A stretch of DNA of 64,000 bases. It comes from Ignavibacteria bacterium. Lineage in GTDB: Bacteria > Bacteroidota > Ignavibacteria > Tepidaquicellales > Tepidaquicellaceae. The notes beneath the pieces are model-generated. The model was not told the DNA's origin and made no database searches. It worked only from the letters and a program-made list of their open reading frames with translations. The position numbers and the translations under genes were made by a program. Below are positions 34,272 to 42,590 of the stretch, in pieces. Numbering within the stretch: the stretch's first letter is position 1; each line of letters opens with the position of its first letter. The stretch covers positions 29,085 through 93,084 of the forward strand of contig JAIBBK010000081.1 in the NCBI GenBank assembly GCA_019694675.1, read 5' to 3'.

Positions 34272-35283
34272 GAATATTCTTGAAGTAAGGGATCTGAAGG
34301 TCAAGTTTCCCGTAACCGGCGGTTTGCTTCTGAGAAAGGTTGCTGAAGTGAAAGCGGTTGACGGAGTTGATCTTGAACTTAAGAGGGGCGAAACGCTTGG
34401 GCTGGTTGGCGAATCCGGTTGCGGAAAGTCAACGATCGGTAAGGCAGTCATCAACATACTTAAGTTTTCCTCGCCGGATGTTGACATCACAGGGGAAGTA
34501 TGGGTAAGAGCCGATGAAGGTGAAATTGACTTCCTGAAGCTCAGCCGTCATGAAATGAGAAAGCACAGGGGTTTCATACAGATGATTTTTCAGGATCCGT
34601 ATTCTTCACTGAATGCCAGACTTACTGTTGGCCAGATCATAGAGGAGCCGATGCTTTATCACACCGACTTAAGCAAGAGTCAGCGGCTTGACCGAGTAGC
34701 ATGGCTGCTTGAAAAGGTAGGGCTTCAGGCGGAACAGTCTAAGAGATATCCCCATGAATTTTCCGGCGGTCAGAGGCAGAGGATAGGAATTGCGCGTGCT
34801 CTTGCAACAAATCCAAAGATAATAGTGGCCGACGAGCCCGTATCAGCGCTGGACGTATCCATTCAGGCACAGGTAATCAACCTGCTTCAGGAACTTCAGG
34901 GAGAATTTGACCTGAGCATATTATTTGTTGCGCATGATCTTTCCGTAGTGGAGCATATCAGTTCCAGGATTGCGGTCATGTATCTTGGCAACATTGTTGA
35001 GCTTGGTCCGGGAAAAGACATTTACCACAATCCGATCCATCCCTACAGCAGGGCGCTGTTATCGGCAGTACCGGTACCCAATCCAAAGAAGAAGAAGAAA
35101 GACCGTGTGATACTGACCGGAGACGTTCCCACACCCATGAACAAGCCGAGCGGATGCGGATTCAGGACAAGGTGTCCGATAGCGAGGGCAGAGTGTGCTC
35201 AAGCGGCGCCGCCGCTTGAGGCAAAGTCCGAAGGACATTTCGCGGCCTGTCCGTATGTGACCGCAGGCGAAGCAATTTCATGA
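34255..35283 (+). CDS. oppF: Peptide ABC importer ATPase 2 (OppF/DppF-type)
   Basis: 342 residues. Walker A GESGCGKST (about 53-61), Q-loop FQDPYSSLNAR, signature FSGGQRQR (about 167-174), Walker B IIVADEPVSALD, switch AHDLSVV, and a C-terminal tail with SGCGFRTRCPIA. It is the partner of the preceding ATPase. In YejABEF systems the two ATPase halves are fused in one YejF polypeptide; here they are separate genes. An alternative start two codons later (34261) is possible. Its last six bases overlap the end of the convergent queF gene. Confidence 0.93.
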   Translation: MSMKPENILEVRDLKVKFPVTGGLLLRKVAEVKAVDGVDLELKRGETLGLVGESGCGKSTIGKAVINILKFSSPDVDITGEVWVRADEGEIDFLKLSRHEMRKHRGFIQMIFQDPYSSLNARLTVGQIIEEPMLYHTDLSKSQRLDRVAWLLEKVGLQAEQSKRYPHEFSGGQRQRIGIARALATNPKIIVADEPVSALDVSIQAQVINLLQELQGEFDLSILFVAHDLSVVEHISSRIAVMYLGNIVELGPGKDIYHNPIHPYSRALLSAVPVPNPKKKKKDRVILTGDVPTPMNKPSGCGFRTRCPIARAECAQAAPPLEAKSEGHFAACPYVTAGEAIS

Positions 35284-35667
35284 CCGGGCCTTTCGGCCGA
35301 ATGAAGCAATTATCACCGAATGCAGTCCGCCTCTTACAGAGAACTCCCCTTTCACTTCCATCCATTTCGGCTTCAGAGCTGAGACAAGATCATCCAGGAT
35401 CCTGTTTGTAACATTCTCATAGAAAATGCCTTCATTTCTGTAGGCCTGCAGATAGAATTTCAGGGATTTCAATTCCACGCACTTTTTATCCGCAATATAA
35501 GAAATTGTTATAATGCCAAAGTCGGGCTGGCCGGTTTTCGGGCAGACCGATGTGAACTCATTTGCAGTATGAACGATCAGGTAATTTCTGCCCGGGAAAG
35601 AATTGTCAAAAGTTTCCAGCAGACGTGTCTTTGAATTATCTGTAGCGGATGGTTTGAATTTTTTCAT
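35278..35667 (-). CDS. queF: NADPH-dependent 7-cyano-7-deazaguanine reductase QueF (type I)
   Basis: 129 residues, the short single-domain type. It reduces preQ0 to preQ1 with two NADPH, the step after QueC in queuosine synthesis. Signature TSVCPKTGQPDFG (39-51) contains the thioimide-forming Cys42 and the proton donor Asp49; ELKSLKFYLQAYRNEG (65-80) is the substrate-recognition segment. At the position where B. subtilis QueF has His-Glu (FHED) this protein reads FYEN, so Glu is kept and His is Tyr. It is convergent with the transporter operon, the two stop codons lying in a shared six-base overlap. Confidence 0.94.
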   Translation of the reverse strand: MKKFKPSATDNSKTRLLETFDNSFPGRNYLIVHTANEFTSVCPKTGQPDFGIITISYIADKKCVELKSLKFYLQAYRNEGIFYENVTNRILDDLVSALKPKWMEVKGEFSVRGGLHSVIIASFGRKARS

Positions 35668-35724
35668 GCGTGCAAGTTAGGCAATGCATGACAAATGGGA
35701 AATGCAGAAGGTGGTTGGGAGATG

Positions 35725-35783
35725 CGGGGCGCCCCGAAGGGGCGCGGTTCGCCGCAATGCTGGGCAACGGGGCTTAGCCCCGT
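35725..35783. repeat. Left REP-like hairpin pair of the tyrosine-transposase element
   Basis: Two adjacent palindromes: GCGCCCC-GAA-GGGGCGC (35729-35745) and ACGGGGC-TTA-GCCCCGT (35767-35783). The order and sequence are mirrored on the other side of the transposase gene at 36413-36455, so the element is bounded by inverted copies. Confidence 0.85.
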
Positions 35784-35922
35784 ATGAAAAATCAAGCCGA
35801 TTTTTTTCACAAACCCGAAAATTTATTTTTGCCCGGAAAGAATAGGATTCTCATCTTTGTAAGGTTAAATGACAAATCCCGGCAAACAACCGGGGAATTC
35901 AAAATCCTAATCACTCTGGAAT

Positions 35923-36375
35923 ATGGGACTCTCTCTTGTAAAAATCTGCGTTCACATGATCTTCAGCACACTGAACCGTGTACCTTTCATTAACGAGGGA
36001 ATAGAGAATTCGATTTACGAGGATCTCAGAAACGAATGCATCAAGCTTGATTCAGAAGTCTTTGCCGTTGGGGGTTACTATGACCATGTACACTTGCTTT
36101 GCACGCTGCCTAAGAAGATCGCTCTTATCAGATTCATGGAAGAGATCAAAAAGAATACTTCATCCAGTACAAAGAAGTTCGGCTCGTACTTTGAACATTT
36201 CTACTGGCATGACGGCTATACCGCAGTATCGGTCTGCCCATCAAAGATCTCTGAACTGATTCAGTACATAAATAATCAGAAACACATACATAGGTATTTG
36301 TCATACAAAGATGAACTTAAGATGATCCTGAAGGAAAATGGAATGGAGTATGACGAAAAATATCTTTGGAGATGA
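35923..36375 (+). CDS. IS200/REP-associated tyrosine transposase (Y1 family)
   Basis: 150 residues, the usual size for the small IS200-like single-domain Y1 transposases of Bacteroidota. HUH-type metal site: YYDHVHLL (His55 and His57). The nucleophile is likely Tyr115 in QYINNQKHIHR. The C-terminus MEYDEKYLWR is the common ending of this group. Such enzymes nick single-stranded DNA at hairpin ends and form a phosphotyrosine link. The gene lies between inverted REP-like hairpins (35725-35783 and 36413-36455), with no accessory TnpB, which fits a REP-associated enzyme or a minimal IS200 copy. The frame is intact, so activity is possible. Confidence 0.9.
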   Translation: MGLSLVKICVHMIFSTLNRVPFINEGIENSIYEDLRNECIKLDSEVFAVGGYYDHVHLLCTLPKKIALIRFMEEIKKNTSSSTKKFGSYFEHFYWHDGYTAVSVCPSKISELIQYINNQKHIHRYLSYKDELKMILKENGMEYDEKYLWR

Positions 36376-36412
36376 AAACGGGTTTGATGTTGCGGTTCCG
36401 CTGTTCTATTTC

Positions 36413-36455
36413 GGGGCGAAGCCCCTGTCCTTACAGCGCCCCTTCGGGGCGCCCC
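36413..36455. repeat. Right REP-like hairpin pair, inverted copy of the left one
   Basis: GGGGC-GAA-GCCCC (36413-36425) followed by GCGCCCC-TTC-GGGGCGC and CCC (36436-36455). The 20-base string GCGCCCCTTCGGGGCGCCCC is the exact reverse complement of the string at the left end (35726-35745). Confidence 0.85.
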
Positions 36456-36509
36456 TTTTCCCTAAATTCTTTCTCCATCAATTGATAAATTGTCCGAAAA
36501 TCTTACTGA

Positions 36510-37484
36510 ATGACCAAACCTCATCATGCGCATAAGCGCGTCCTCATAACGGGCGCGGCAGGATTTCTCGGTTCACATCTCTGTGACAGGTTCATAAAGG
36601 AAGGTTGCCATGTTATCGGCATGGATAACCTCATCACCGGAAATATGCATAATATCGAACATCTCTTCCCTCTGAAGGAGTTTGAATTCTATTTTCATGA
36701 CGTAACGAAATTTGTGCATGTTCCCGGTCAGCTTGACTATATTCTTCACTTCGCTTCGCCTGCTTCGCCTATTGACTATCTCAAGATACCGATTCAAACA
36801 CTGAAGGTCGGATCACTCGGAACTCACAATCTTCTCGGACTGGCTAAGGAAAAGAAAGCCCGTTTCCTGATCGCTTCCACTTCGGAAATTTACGGCGACC
36901 CAATGGTTCATCCTCAGAATGAGGAATACTGGGGAAATGTCAATCCGATCGGTCCGCGAGGCGTTTACGACGAGGCAAAAAGATTCATGGAAGCTATTAC
37001 AATGGCGTACCACACTTATCACGGACTCGACACCCGTATCGTCAGGATCTTCAACACTTACGGGCCGCGAATGCGGCTCAATGACGGGCGGGCGTTGCCC
37101 GCCTTCTTCAGCCAGGCCATCAAGGGTGAAGATATCACAGTTTTCGGTGACGGCTCTCAGACCCGCTCCTTCTGCTACGTTGATGATCTTATTGACGGGA
37201 TTTACAGACTTCTGATGAGCGATTACGTCTATCCCGTGAATATCGGCAATCCTGACGAGATAACTATCAAGGAATTTGCCGAAGAGATAATCAGTCTAAC
37301 GGGCACAGATCAGAAGATCGTTTACAAGCCGCTTCCTAAGGATGATCCCAAACAGCGCCAGCCCGATATAACAAAGGCAAAGGAAATTCTCGGCTGGCAA
37401 CCTCAGGTCTCAAGAGCGGAAGGTCTCAGAATTACTTATGAGTACTTCAAAGAAGCTCTCAGGCAAGGTAAAGCGATCCATTGA
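36510..37484 (+). CDS. UDP-glucuronate decarboxylase (UDP-xylose synthase)-like SDR enzyme
   Basis: 324 residues, extended short-chain dehydrogenase. NAD-binding [11 protein letters not shown] (14-24). Active site: TSEIYG (124-129) and Tyr153-x3-Lys157 in GVYDEAKRF. The block [21 protein letters not shown] (134-154, containing [14 protein letters not shown]) is the hallmark of UDP-xylose synthases, which oxidise and decarboxylate UDP-glucuronate. [14 protein letters not shown] further supports this. It would supply UDP-xylose for surface glycans, in line with rfbA/rfbC downstream. It starts 55 bases after the REP hairpins; the next gene starts 19 bases after its stop. Confidence 0.93.
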   Translation: MTKPHHAHKRVLITGAAGFLGSHLCDRFIKEGCHVIGMDNLITGNMHNIEHLFPLKEFEFYFHDVTKFVHVPGQLDYILHFASPASPIDYLKIPIQTLKVGSLGTHNLLGLAKEKKARFLIASTSEIYGDPMVHPQNEEYWGNVNPIGPRGVYDEAKRFMEAITMAYHTYHGLDTRIVRIFNTYGPRMRLNDGRALPAFFSQAIKGEDITVFGDGSQTRSFCYVDDLIDGIYRLLMSDYVYPVNIGNPDEITIKEFAEEIISLTGTDQKIVYKPLPKDDPKQRQPDITKAKEILGWQPQVSRAEGLRITYEYFKEALRQGKAIH

Positions 37485-37503
37485 TCACTCAATCACTGCA
37501 TAC

Positions 37504-38751
37504 ATGATATTTCAATTCTGTTTCCGGTCAGCAAGTTTCAGCGGCCTGTTCACTGCATTCATGTGTGCATTGTGCTTTCTGCCCTCATTGATCCATGCAC
37601 AATGGAGCTTCTCCGGAAATCTGCAGAACAGCAGCATAAATTCCCTGTTATGCCGCGGCGATACTGTTTATTCAGCTACAGGCGGAGCAGGGTTCTTCTA
37701 CTCCTCCGATAACGGGGCTGACTGGCTTCAGGAGAACTCGGGTCTTGGACAGAACCTGAATGCAAATGCAATTACTCTTTCCAACGGAAAACTTTTTCTA
37801 TCCACTGTTTCCCAGGCTGTCTTCATGTCCGATCCTCCGGGAGGCAACTGGCTAAGCACGGGACCGGGAATTACCCAAAACAATGTGCCTGCCCTCATTA
37901 GCGATTCTTCTGCAGTATATGCAGGGTGCATTCTGGCCGGTGTTTTCCGTACAACAAATCTCGGACAAACCTGGACAAGATTTGCTCTCGGCGAAGGAGA
38001 CCTGCTCTACAGCCTGCATAAGAATGAGCAGGGGTTTTTCATCGGACTTGCCGGCGGCGGTTATCGTTCAACTAATAACGGAGTGAACTGGTCTTCAATA
38101 TCATCGGGACTACTCAATGCTAACGTTCATTCACTTGATTCTAAGACAGGGTTACTTTTTGCCGGAACGAACATTGGATTCTTTCGTTCAAGTGATGTTG
38201 GATCAAGCTGGATAGAAAGCAGTCAGGGACTGCCTTCACTCTGGATCAATGAGATTGAAGTCATTAACGGCGCCGTGCTGGCGGCAACAAGAAACAACGG
38301 AGTTTATATTTCTCTGAACAACGGAAACAACTGGACGGCCATCAATTCCGGCATGGCTGACACAAACATCCTGTCAATTTCACACAATGCTACTTACGTC
38401 TTTGCAGGAAGCGCACAGGGCAATGTGTGGAAGATCCCCGTTCAGACTATTCCGGTATCGGTTAATTCCGGAAGTGAATTGATGCACCCAAAAAATCCCG
38501 AACTGACTGTTTATCCGAATCCTTTCAATCCTTCGGCGAATATCCGCTTCAATCTGCCGGAGGGAGGTTCGGTCTTGTTGACTCTTTATGATATTCAGGG
38601 AAAGGAAATTGAGACTTTGCTGAATGAATACCGGAGAGAAGGAATTCATGAAGTTAAACTCGGCTCAGGTGAACTTGCGGCAGGAGTTTACTTCTGTAAG
38701 CTCAAGTACAATTCAACTATCATTACACAGCGAATCGTACTGACGAAGTAA
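37504..38751 (+). CDS. T9SS-sorted secreted Asp-box (BNR-like) repeat protein
   Basis: 415 residues from ATG 37504, chosen because it gives a signal peptide (FTAFMCALCFLPSLIHAQ) and a 19-base gap to the previous gene; an upstream in-frame ATG at 37438 would overlap that gene by 47 bases. At least five Asp-box style repeats are visible: YSSDNGADW, RTTNLGQTW, RSTNNGVNW, RSSDVGSSW, ISLNNGNNW. These indicate a sialidase-type or YCF48-like beta-propeller. No sialidase catalytic residues are recognised. The C-terminal about 80 residues form a T9SS type A tail (VYPNPFNPSANIRFNLP, ending QRIVLTK). Function outside the cell unknown. Confidence 0.88.
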   Translation: MIFQFCFRSASFSGLFTAFMCALCFLPSLIHAQWSFSGNLQNSSINSLLCRGDTVYSATGGAGFFYSSDNGADWLQENSGLGQNLNANAITLSNGKLFLSTVSQAVFMSDPPGGNWLSTGPGITQNNVPALISDSSAVYAGCILAGVFRTTNLGQTWTRFALGEGDLLYSLHKNEQGFFIGLAGGGYRSTNNGVNWSSISSGLLNANVHSLDSKTGLLFAGTNIGFFRSSDVGSSWIESSQGLPSLWINEIEVINGAVLAATRNNGVYISLNNGNNWTAINSGMADTNILSISHNATYVFAGSAQGNVWKIPVQTIPVSVNSGSELMHPKNPELTVYPNPFNPSANIRFNLPEGGSVLLTLYDIQGKEIETLLNEYRREGIHEVKLGSGELAAGVYFCKLKYNSTIITQRIVLTK

Positions 38752-38925
38752 CTGCCCTTCAGTATTGGGTCTTGGGTCTCAGGCTGCTTCTTTATATCTG
38801 GATAGACTGAATTGTGAACTTCCCGTAACTTCAATCGCTGACAAGAAGGTTCAATGATTGTAATAGAATCCCGGAGCGGTCAGGAAAAATTCGTGTAGTG
38901 CCGGAAGACGCATCCTTAGGGGATG

Positions 38926-39477
38926 TCATACAAAGAAGAACTCTTTTTCAATCTCACTGAAACTCTTTGCTTTCAGGTCCTTTTCAGATACGATGGGAGC
39001 TTCAACCTTCCAGTCTATTCCGAGGGACTCATCATTGTAAATGATCCCGCGTTCGCTTTGCTTATCATACCTGGCCGTGCACTTGTAAGAGAATATCGCT
39101 TCCTCTGAAAGCACTGAAAATCCGTGCGCAAATCCCGGCGGTATCCATATCTGCCTGTGGTTGTCTCCGCTCAGTTCTACTGAAAAGTGCCTGCCGAATG
39201 TGGGCGAACCGAAGCGGATGTCAACAGCAACATCAAGCACTTTTCCGGTTATTACCTGGCAAAGCTTTCCCTGCGCAAACCCGCCTGCCTGATAGTGAAG
39301 TCCGCGTAATGTGTTCTTTGCGGATTTGGATATGTTATCCTGCACAAATTCTGCAGTGATACCTATTTCCGAATACTTCTCGCGGCTGAAAGATTCAAAG
39401 AAAAATCCCCTGCTGTCGGGAAAGAAATCGGGCTCTATCACAAAGAGTCCGGGGATGAACGTCTTCTCAACTTTCAT
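38926..39477 (-). CDS. rfbC: dTDP-4-dehydrorhamnose 3,5-epimerase
   Basis: 183 residues, standard length. It epimerises dTDP-4-keto-6-deoxyglucose at C3 and C5 on the way to dTDP-L-rhamnose. Catalytic His61 in LRGLHYQ, Lys71 in QGKLCQVI, and Tyr131 in FSYKCTARY match the family; IWIPPGFAHGF (110-120) is the usual core. It is translationally coupled to rfbA: the rfbA stop and this ATG share one base (TGATG). The rfbB dehydratase and rfbD reductase are not in the window. Confidence 0.95.
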   Translation of the reverse strand: MKVEKTFIPGLFVIEPDFFPDSRGFFFESFSREKYSEIGITAEFVQDNISKSAKNTLRGLHYQAGGFAQGKLCQVITGKVLDVAVDIRFGSPTFGRHFSVELSGDNHRQIWIPPGFAHGFSVLSEEAIFSYKCTARYDKQSERGIIYNDESLGIDWKVEAPIVSEKDLKAKSFSEIEKEFFFV

Positions 39478-40340
39478 CAGCTTTCTCTGAGTATCTTTTC
39501 CAGGTAGGTCCTGTACAGTGACCTCGGGATCTTGCCTATGAGAGTTTCAAACTCTCCTCTGTCAATGAATCCTCTGCTGAAGGCGATCTCCTCAATACAG
39601 GCAACTTTCAGTCCCTGCCTGTCCTCTATCACACCGAAGAAATTAGATGCCGCAAGCAGCGACTCCGGAGTTCCGGTATCAAGCCATGCAACGCCTCTTC
39701 CTATCTTCTCAACATTCAGATTACCTTTGCCGAGGTAAACGTTGTTAACGTCTGTTATTTCAAGCTCGCCTCTTGCGGAAGGCTTTATATTGCGTGAGAT
39801 CTCCACCACTTCGTTGTCATACATATACAGCCCCGGGACCGCGTAATTTGACTTCGGCTGTTTCGGCTTCTCCTCTATGGATATTGCCTTGCCGTTCTGG
39901 TCAAATTCCACAATGCCGTAACGCTCGGGGTCGTTGACGCGGTAACCGAATATCGTAGCTCCCGATTTGTTCTTAAGGGCACGGTAAATGAAATCCAGAT
40001 TTCCGTAGAATATGTTGTCCCCGAGTATCAGCGTAACGCCGTCACTGCCTATGAAATCCGCCCCGATAATGAATGACTCGGCAATTCCGTTCGGCGCCGC
40101 CTGTACGGCATATTCTATGTTCAGCCCGAGGTCCTTCCCGTCTTCAAACAGCTTCCTGTAATGAGGTATTGTCTCATCATTTGAGATAATGAGTATGTCC
40201 CGTATATCTGCAAGCATAAGGATTGACAACGGATAGTAGATCAGGGGTTTGTCGTAGATCAGGGTGAGTTGCTTGCTGTAAACCTTTGAGACCGGATAAA
40301 GCCTTGAACCTGCTCCTCCGGCAAGTATGATGCCCTTCAA
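39477..40340 (-). CDS. rfbA: Glucose-1-phosphate thymidylyltransferase
   Basis: 287 residues, as expected for RmlA. It makes dTDP-glucose from dTTP and glucose-1-phosphate, the first step to dTDP-rhamnose and related sugars. N-terminal nucleotide-binding signature LAGGAGSRLYPVSKVYSKQL (6-25) with KPLIYYPLS, then LILGDNIFYG (about 104-113), EEKPKQPKSNYAVPGLYMYD, and WLDTGTPESLLAAS. It overlaps rfbC by one base, so the two are one transcript. Confidence 0.96.
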   Translation of the reverse strand: MKGIILAGGAGSRLYPVSKVYSKQLTLIYDKPLIYYPLSILMLADIRDILIISNDETIPHYRKLFEDGKDLGLNIEYAVQAAPNGIAESFIIGADFIGSDGVTLILGDNIFYGNLDFIYRALKNKSGATIFGYRVNDPERYGIVEFDQNGKAISIEEKPKQPKSNYAVPGLYMYDNEVVEISRNIKPSARGELEITDVNNVYLGKGNLNVEKIGRGVAWLDTGTPESLLAASNFFGVIEDRQGLKVACIEEIAFSRGFIDRGEFETLIGKIPRSLYRTYLEKILRES

Positions 40341-40473
40341 TGTGAGTGATTAGTCGTTAATAAAGATTGGCAATTTATCCGTTTGCAAGAAGAATTTAAA
40401 TGACAAAGTAAATGGGAAAATCAAAACTAACTTCCCCATTCAGAATGAATCTGATCACCGGATCTATACACCG

Positions 40474-41586
40474 CTATGGAGCGATCACATAGTGGTAAGT
40501 CCTGTTGTTATCGCCAATCAAAAAATCTATTCCGTCAACTATGCTGTCGCCGTTCAGATCTTCTGGAATGTCTGCACCAGCGGTAAAGTTGTAAGCAAGA
40601 TTGTCAATTGATGACAGATCGGTTCCGTCAATTATTCCATCCTGATTAACATCTCCGCTCCACATGCAGTACTTGTTTCCTTTCAGTTTCAGATTATCTC
40701 CAAATGCCTGAGCGGCTGATGTTGTGAAGTCGTAAGAATATAAGCCGCCCTGAGTGAGAGATATGCCGCCCGGCTTGCTCCATGTCTCAAGGGTGTTGAA
40801 GTGTTTTACTTTCAGAAAGTAAATCCCTGAAGGTGCATTCATAAAATTGAACCTGCCCGTGAAGGTTATCGAGTCGATGACCGCAGAAGCCGAGTCAACG
40901 ATCGCATTTGGAGAATTGAAGTCGGCAAGGTAGACTTTAACATTGTCCTTTCTGTTCATCAGATTGAAAAGATTGTTGTAAAGACCCTCTATAAGCACTC
41001 TCACATCAAGAGAAATTCCGTTGAGTACATTCCCGCCTTCGATAGAGTGAGTTGAAGGTGTCGTAATCTCCGCAGTGCTACCTCCGACATAAGCGAATAT
41101 CTTTGTAACAGGGTTTGATTCAGGCGCATTTCTCCATTGCAGATTCAATGGTACATTGACAAATGGCGCACCCACATTTCGTAATCTGACCTGACAGATA
41201 AGATTGCCATTCGGACCATTCCCTGTCATTAGAAAACCGTTACCTGGACCGGGAAATGTACCAACTGCCAGCCTCAGTTGAGATCCGCTAACCTGCGGTC
41301 CGCGAGGTGCCATGGAAGCAGGCAGATCCGTGTTTCCAACTATCTTGAATTCAAGCCCTGTTGTTGATATTCCTGTATTGAAATTGAACATGTACTGGCC
41401 GCCTGCGTATTCGAAGACCGTCGGCGCATTTGTGTGAATGAGGTAGATATCAAACTTGATCATATCATGCAAAGTGAGAGAATCTCCCAATGTGAAATTC
41501 TTCGCAACAAGATTATAAGCAGGGTTTTGACTGAAGGATGTTGAAACAGAAGCCATCAGAAGAGCAATTGCTATAATGGTTTTCAT
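40474..41586 (-). CDS. Secreted protein with transthyretin-like module and dockerin-type tail
   Basis: 370 residues from ATG at 41584-41586, where MKTIIAIALLMASVSTSFSQ is a signal peptide. Residues about 20-190 form a cohesin-like or carbohydrate-binding-type beta domain (FTLGDSLTLHDMIKFDIYL, YMFNFNTGISTTGLEFKIV, ICQVRLRNVGAPFVNVPL); a cohesin resemblance is weak. It is followed by the same module found at 1039, 14045 and 16657: VYLADFNSPNAIVDSASAVI, GIYFLKVKHFNTLETWS, AFGDNLKLKGNKYCMWSGD, then calcium loops DVNQDGIIDGTD and DLNGDSIVDGID and a C-terminus YHYVIAP. This is the only copy outside the 0-19 kb array, and it sits beside nucleotide-sugar genes. Function unknown. Confidence 0.87.
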   Translation of the reverse strand: MKTIIAIALLMASVSTSFSQNPAYNLVAKNFTLGDSLTLHDMIKFDIYLIHTNAPTVFEYAGGQYMFNFNTGISTTGLEFKIVGNTDLPASMAPRGPQVSGSQLRLAVGTFPGPGNGFLMTGNGPNGNLICQVRLRNVGAPFVNVPLNLQWRNAPESNPVTKIFAYVGGSTAEITTPSTHSIEGGNVLNGISLDVRVLIEGLYNNLFNLMNRKDNVKVYLADFNSPNAIVDSASAVIDSITFTGRFNFMNAPSGIYFLKVKHFNTLETWSKPGGISLTQGGLYSYDFTTSAAQAFGDNLKLKGNKYCMWSGDVNQDGIIDGTDLSSIDNLAYNFTAGADIPEDLNGDSIVDGIDFLIGDNNRTYHYVIAP

Positions 41587-41718
41587 GATCTTCCTATTTT
41601 TATTCAAACATACAAAGTTCATGGTGTCAGATTCAAGCCTCAATTCTTGCCCGGATAGATTCCCCGCATTCATCATTTGAACTCAAGTTCCAATCTGCTA
41701 TTTTTGTCAAAAATCACC

Positions 41719-42213
41719 ATGAAAATTCTGTTACTGCTTACACTTTTTGCAGTGTTTACCATAAATGATCTCCGGGCTGAAAGCAAAAGATACTCTAAGT
41801 CTGAGATCAGAAATCTTGCGAAAGTGTTTGCGAACTCCACTGATATTGAGAACCCCGTTTTCGCGGATGTAGACAGTGACGGTGACTTCGACATCCTTAG
41901 GTTCAACAAGATGGGGTTCGTTGAATATCACAGGAATGTTTCTGGTAACTCCTCCCCTTCATTTGTGTTGGAGGATCCGAAATATGATGACTATGAAATT
42001 CATTCGCTATTCGGTACGGGACTTCCTTTTCCTTCATTCCTCGCAGACTGTGATGGTGACGGTGACAAGGATTTTTTTGCAGTAACAGGACAGATAACTT
42101 CAGCAGGTTCGAACGTGGAACTTGTTGAAAACCAGTTCGAGGTCACACAGGAACTGCTCATTACCATAATACTTGTGCTTGGTATCATTGCATTGCTGAT
42201 CTTCATACTGTGA
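41719..42213 (+). CDS. Small exported protein with two FG-GAP/VCBS-like calcium loops and a C-terminal membrane helix
   Basis: 164 residues from ATG 41719, giving the signal peptide MKILLLLTLFAVFTINDLRA; an in-frame ATG at 41677 is less likely. Two acidic loops, FADVDSDGDFDILRF (about 49-63) and LADCDGDGDKDFFAV (about 100-114), match FG-GAP/VCBS calcium-binding repeats. The protein ends with an uninterrupted hydrophobic helix (LLITIILVLGIIALLIFIL) reaching the last residue, with no basic tail. It has neither T9SS nor dockerin ends, so it would stay membrane-tethered by its C-terminus. It may be a stub of a longer repeat protein. Function unknown; the DNA looks native. Confidence 0.75.
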   Translation: MKILLLLTLFAVFTINDLRAESKRYSKSEIRNLAKVFANSTDIENPVFADVDSDGDFDILRFNKMGFVEYHRNVSGNSSPSFVLEDPKYDDYEIHSLFGTGLPFPSFLADCDGDGDKDFFAVTGQITSAGSNVELVENQFEVTQELLITIILVLGIIALLIFIL

Positions 42214-42297
42214 TTATCCATTGCAGTTGCTTTGCGAGGACAAAACGGTACAATGTTCGGAGTTTCACTATTGTTTGCGTTCTTTAGTTAATTATAA

Positions 42298-42369
42298 GCG
42301 GGAGTAATTCAGCGGTAGAATGCAAGCTTCCCAAGCTTGACGTCGCGGGTTCGATCCCCGTCTCCCGCT
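42298..42369 (+). tRNA. tRNA-Gly (CCC)
   Basis: Cloverleaf fits: acceptor GCGGGAG / CTCCCGC, discriminator T, anticodon stem CAAGC / GCTTG with loop TTCCCAA, so anticodon CCC for the glycine codon GGG. The T arm contains GGTTCGATCCC. The CCA end is not encoded. 72 bases. Confidence 0.95.
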
Positions 42370-42590
42370 CTTTGAGATCTTCGTAGCTTCGCATGATGTT
42401 GGTTCCCGGTGTTTGAGCGAAGTTGTATCTGTTTCTGCTTTCAACTGCCTCTGCAATCTTAAGTCTCACTATTCAATTTGATCCGCAATGAATGAAAGAA
42501 TATCTCGGAAGATTCTGAGTATTGATCCGACGAAGGCTCTCATTGGCACTTGCTCCGGTCGTTCATTGCAGATGCTGTAAAAACCAACTC

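Noticed and set aside
37438..37503. Longer N-terminus for the Asp-box protein
   Set aside because: It would overlap the UDP-xylose synthase gene and place charged residues before the signal peptide; the ATG at 37504 fits better.
42284..42469. Minus-strand 61-codon frame with RETGIEPATSSLGSLHSTAELLPL-like text (segment GIEPATSSLGS)
   Set aside because: It is the antisense of tRNA-Gly; this well-known spurious protein text appears wherever a tRNA is translated backwards.
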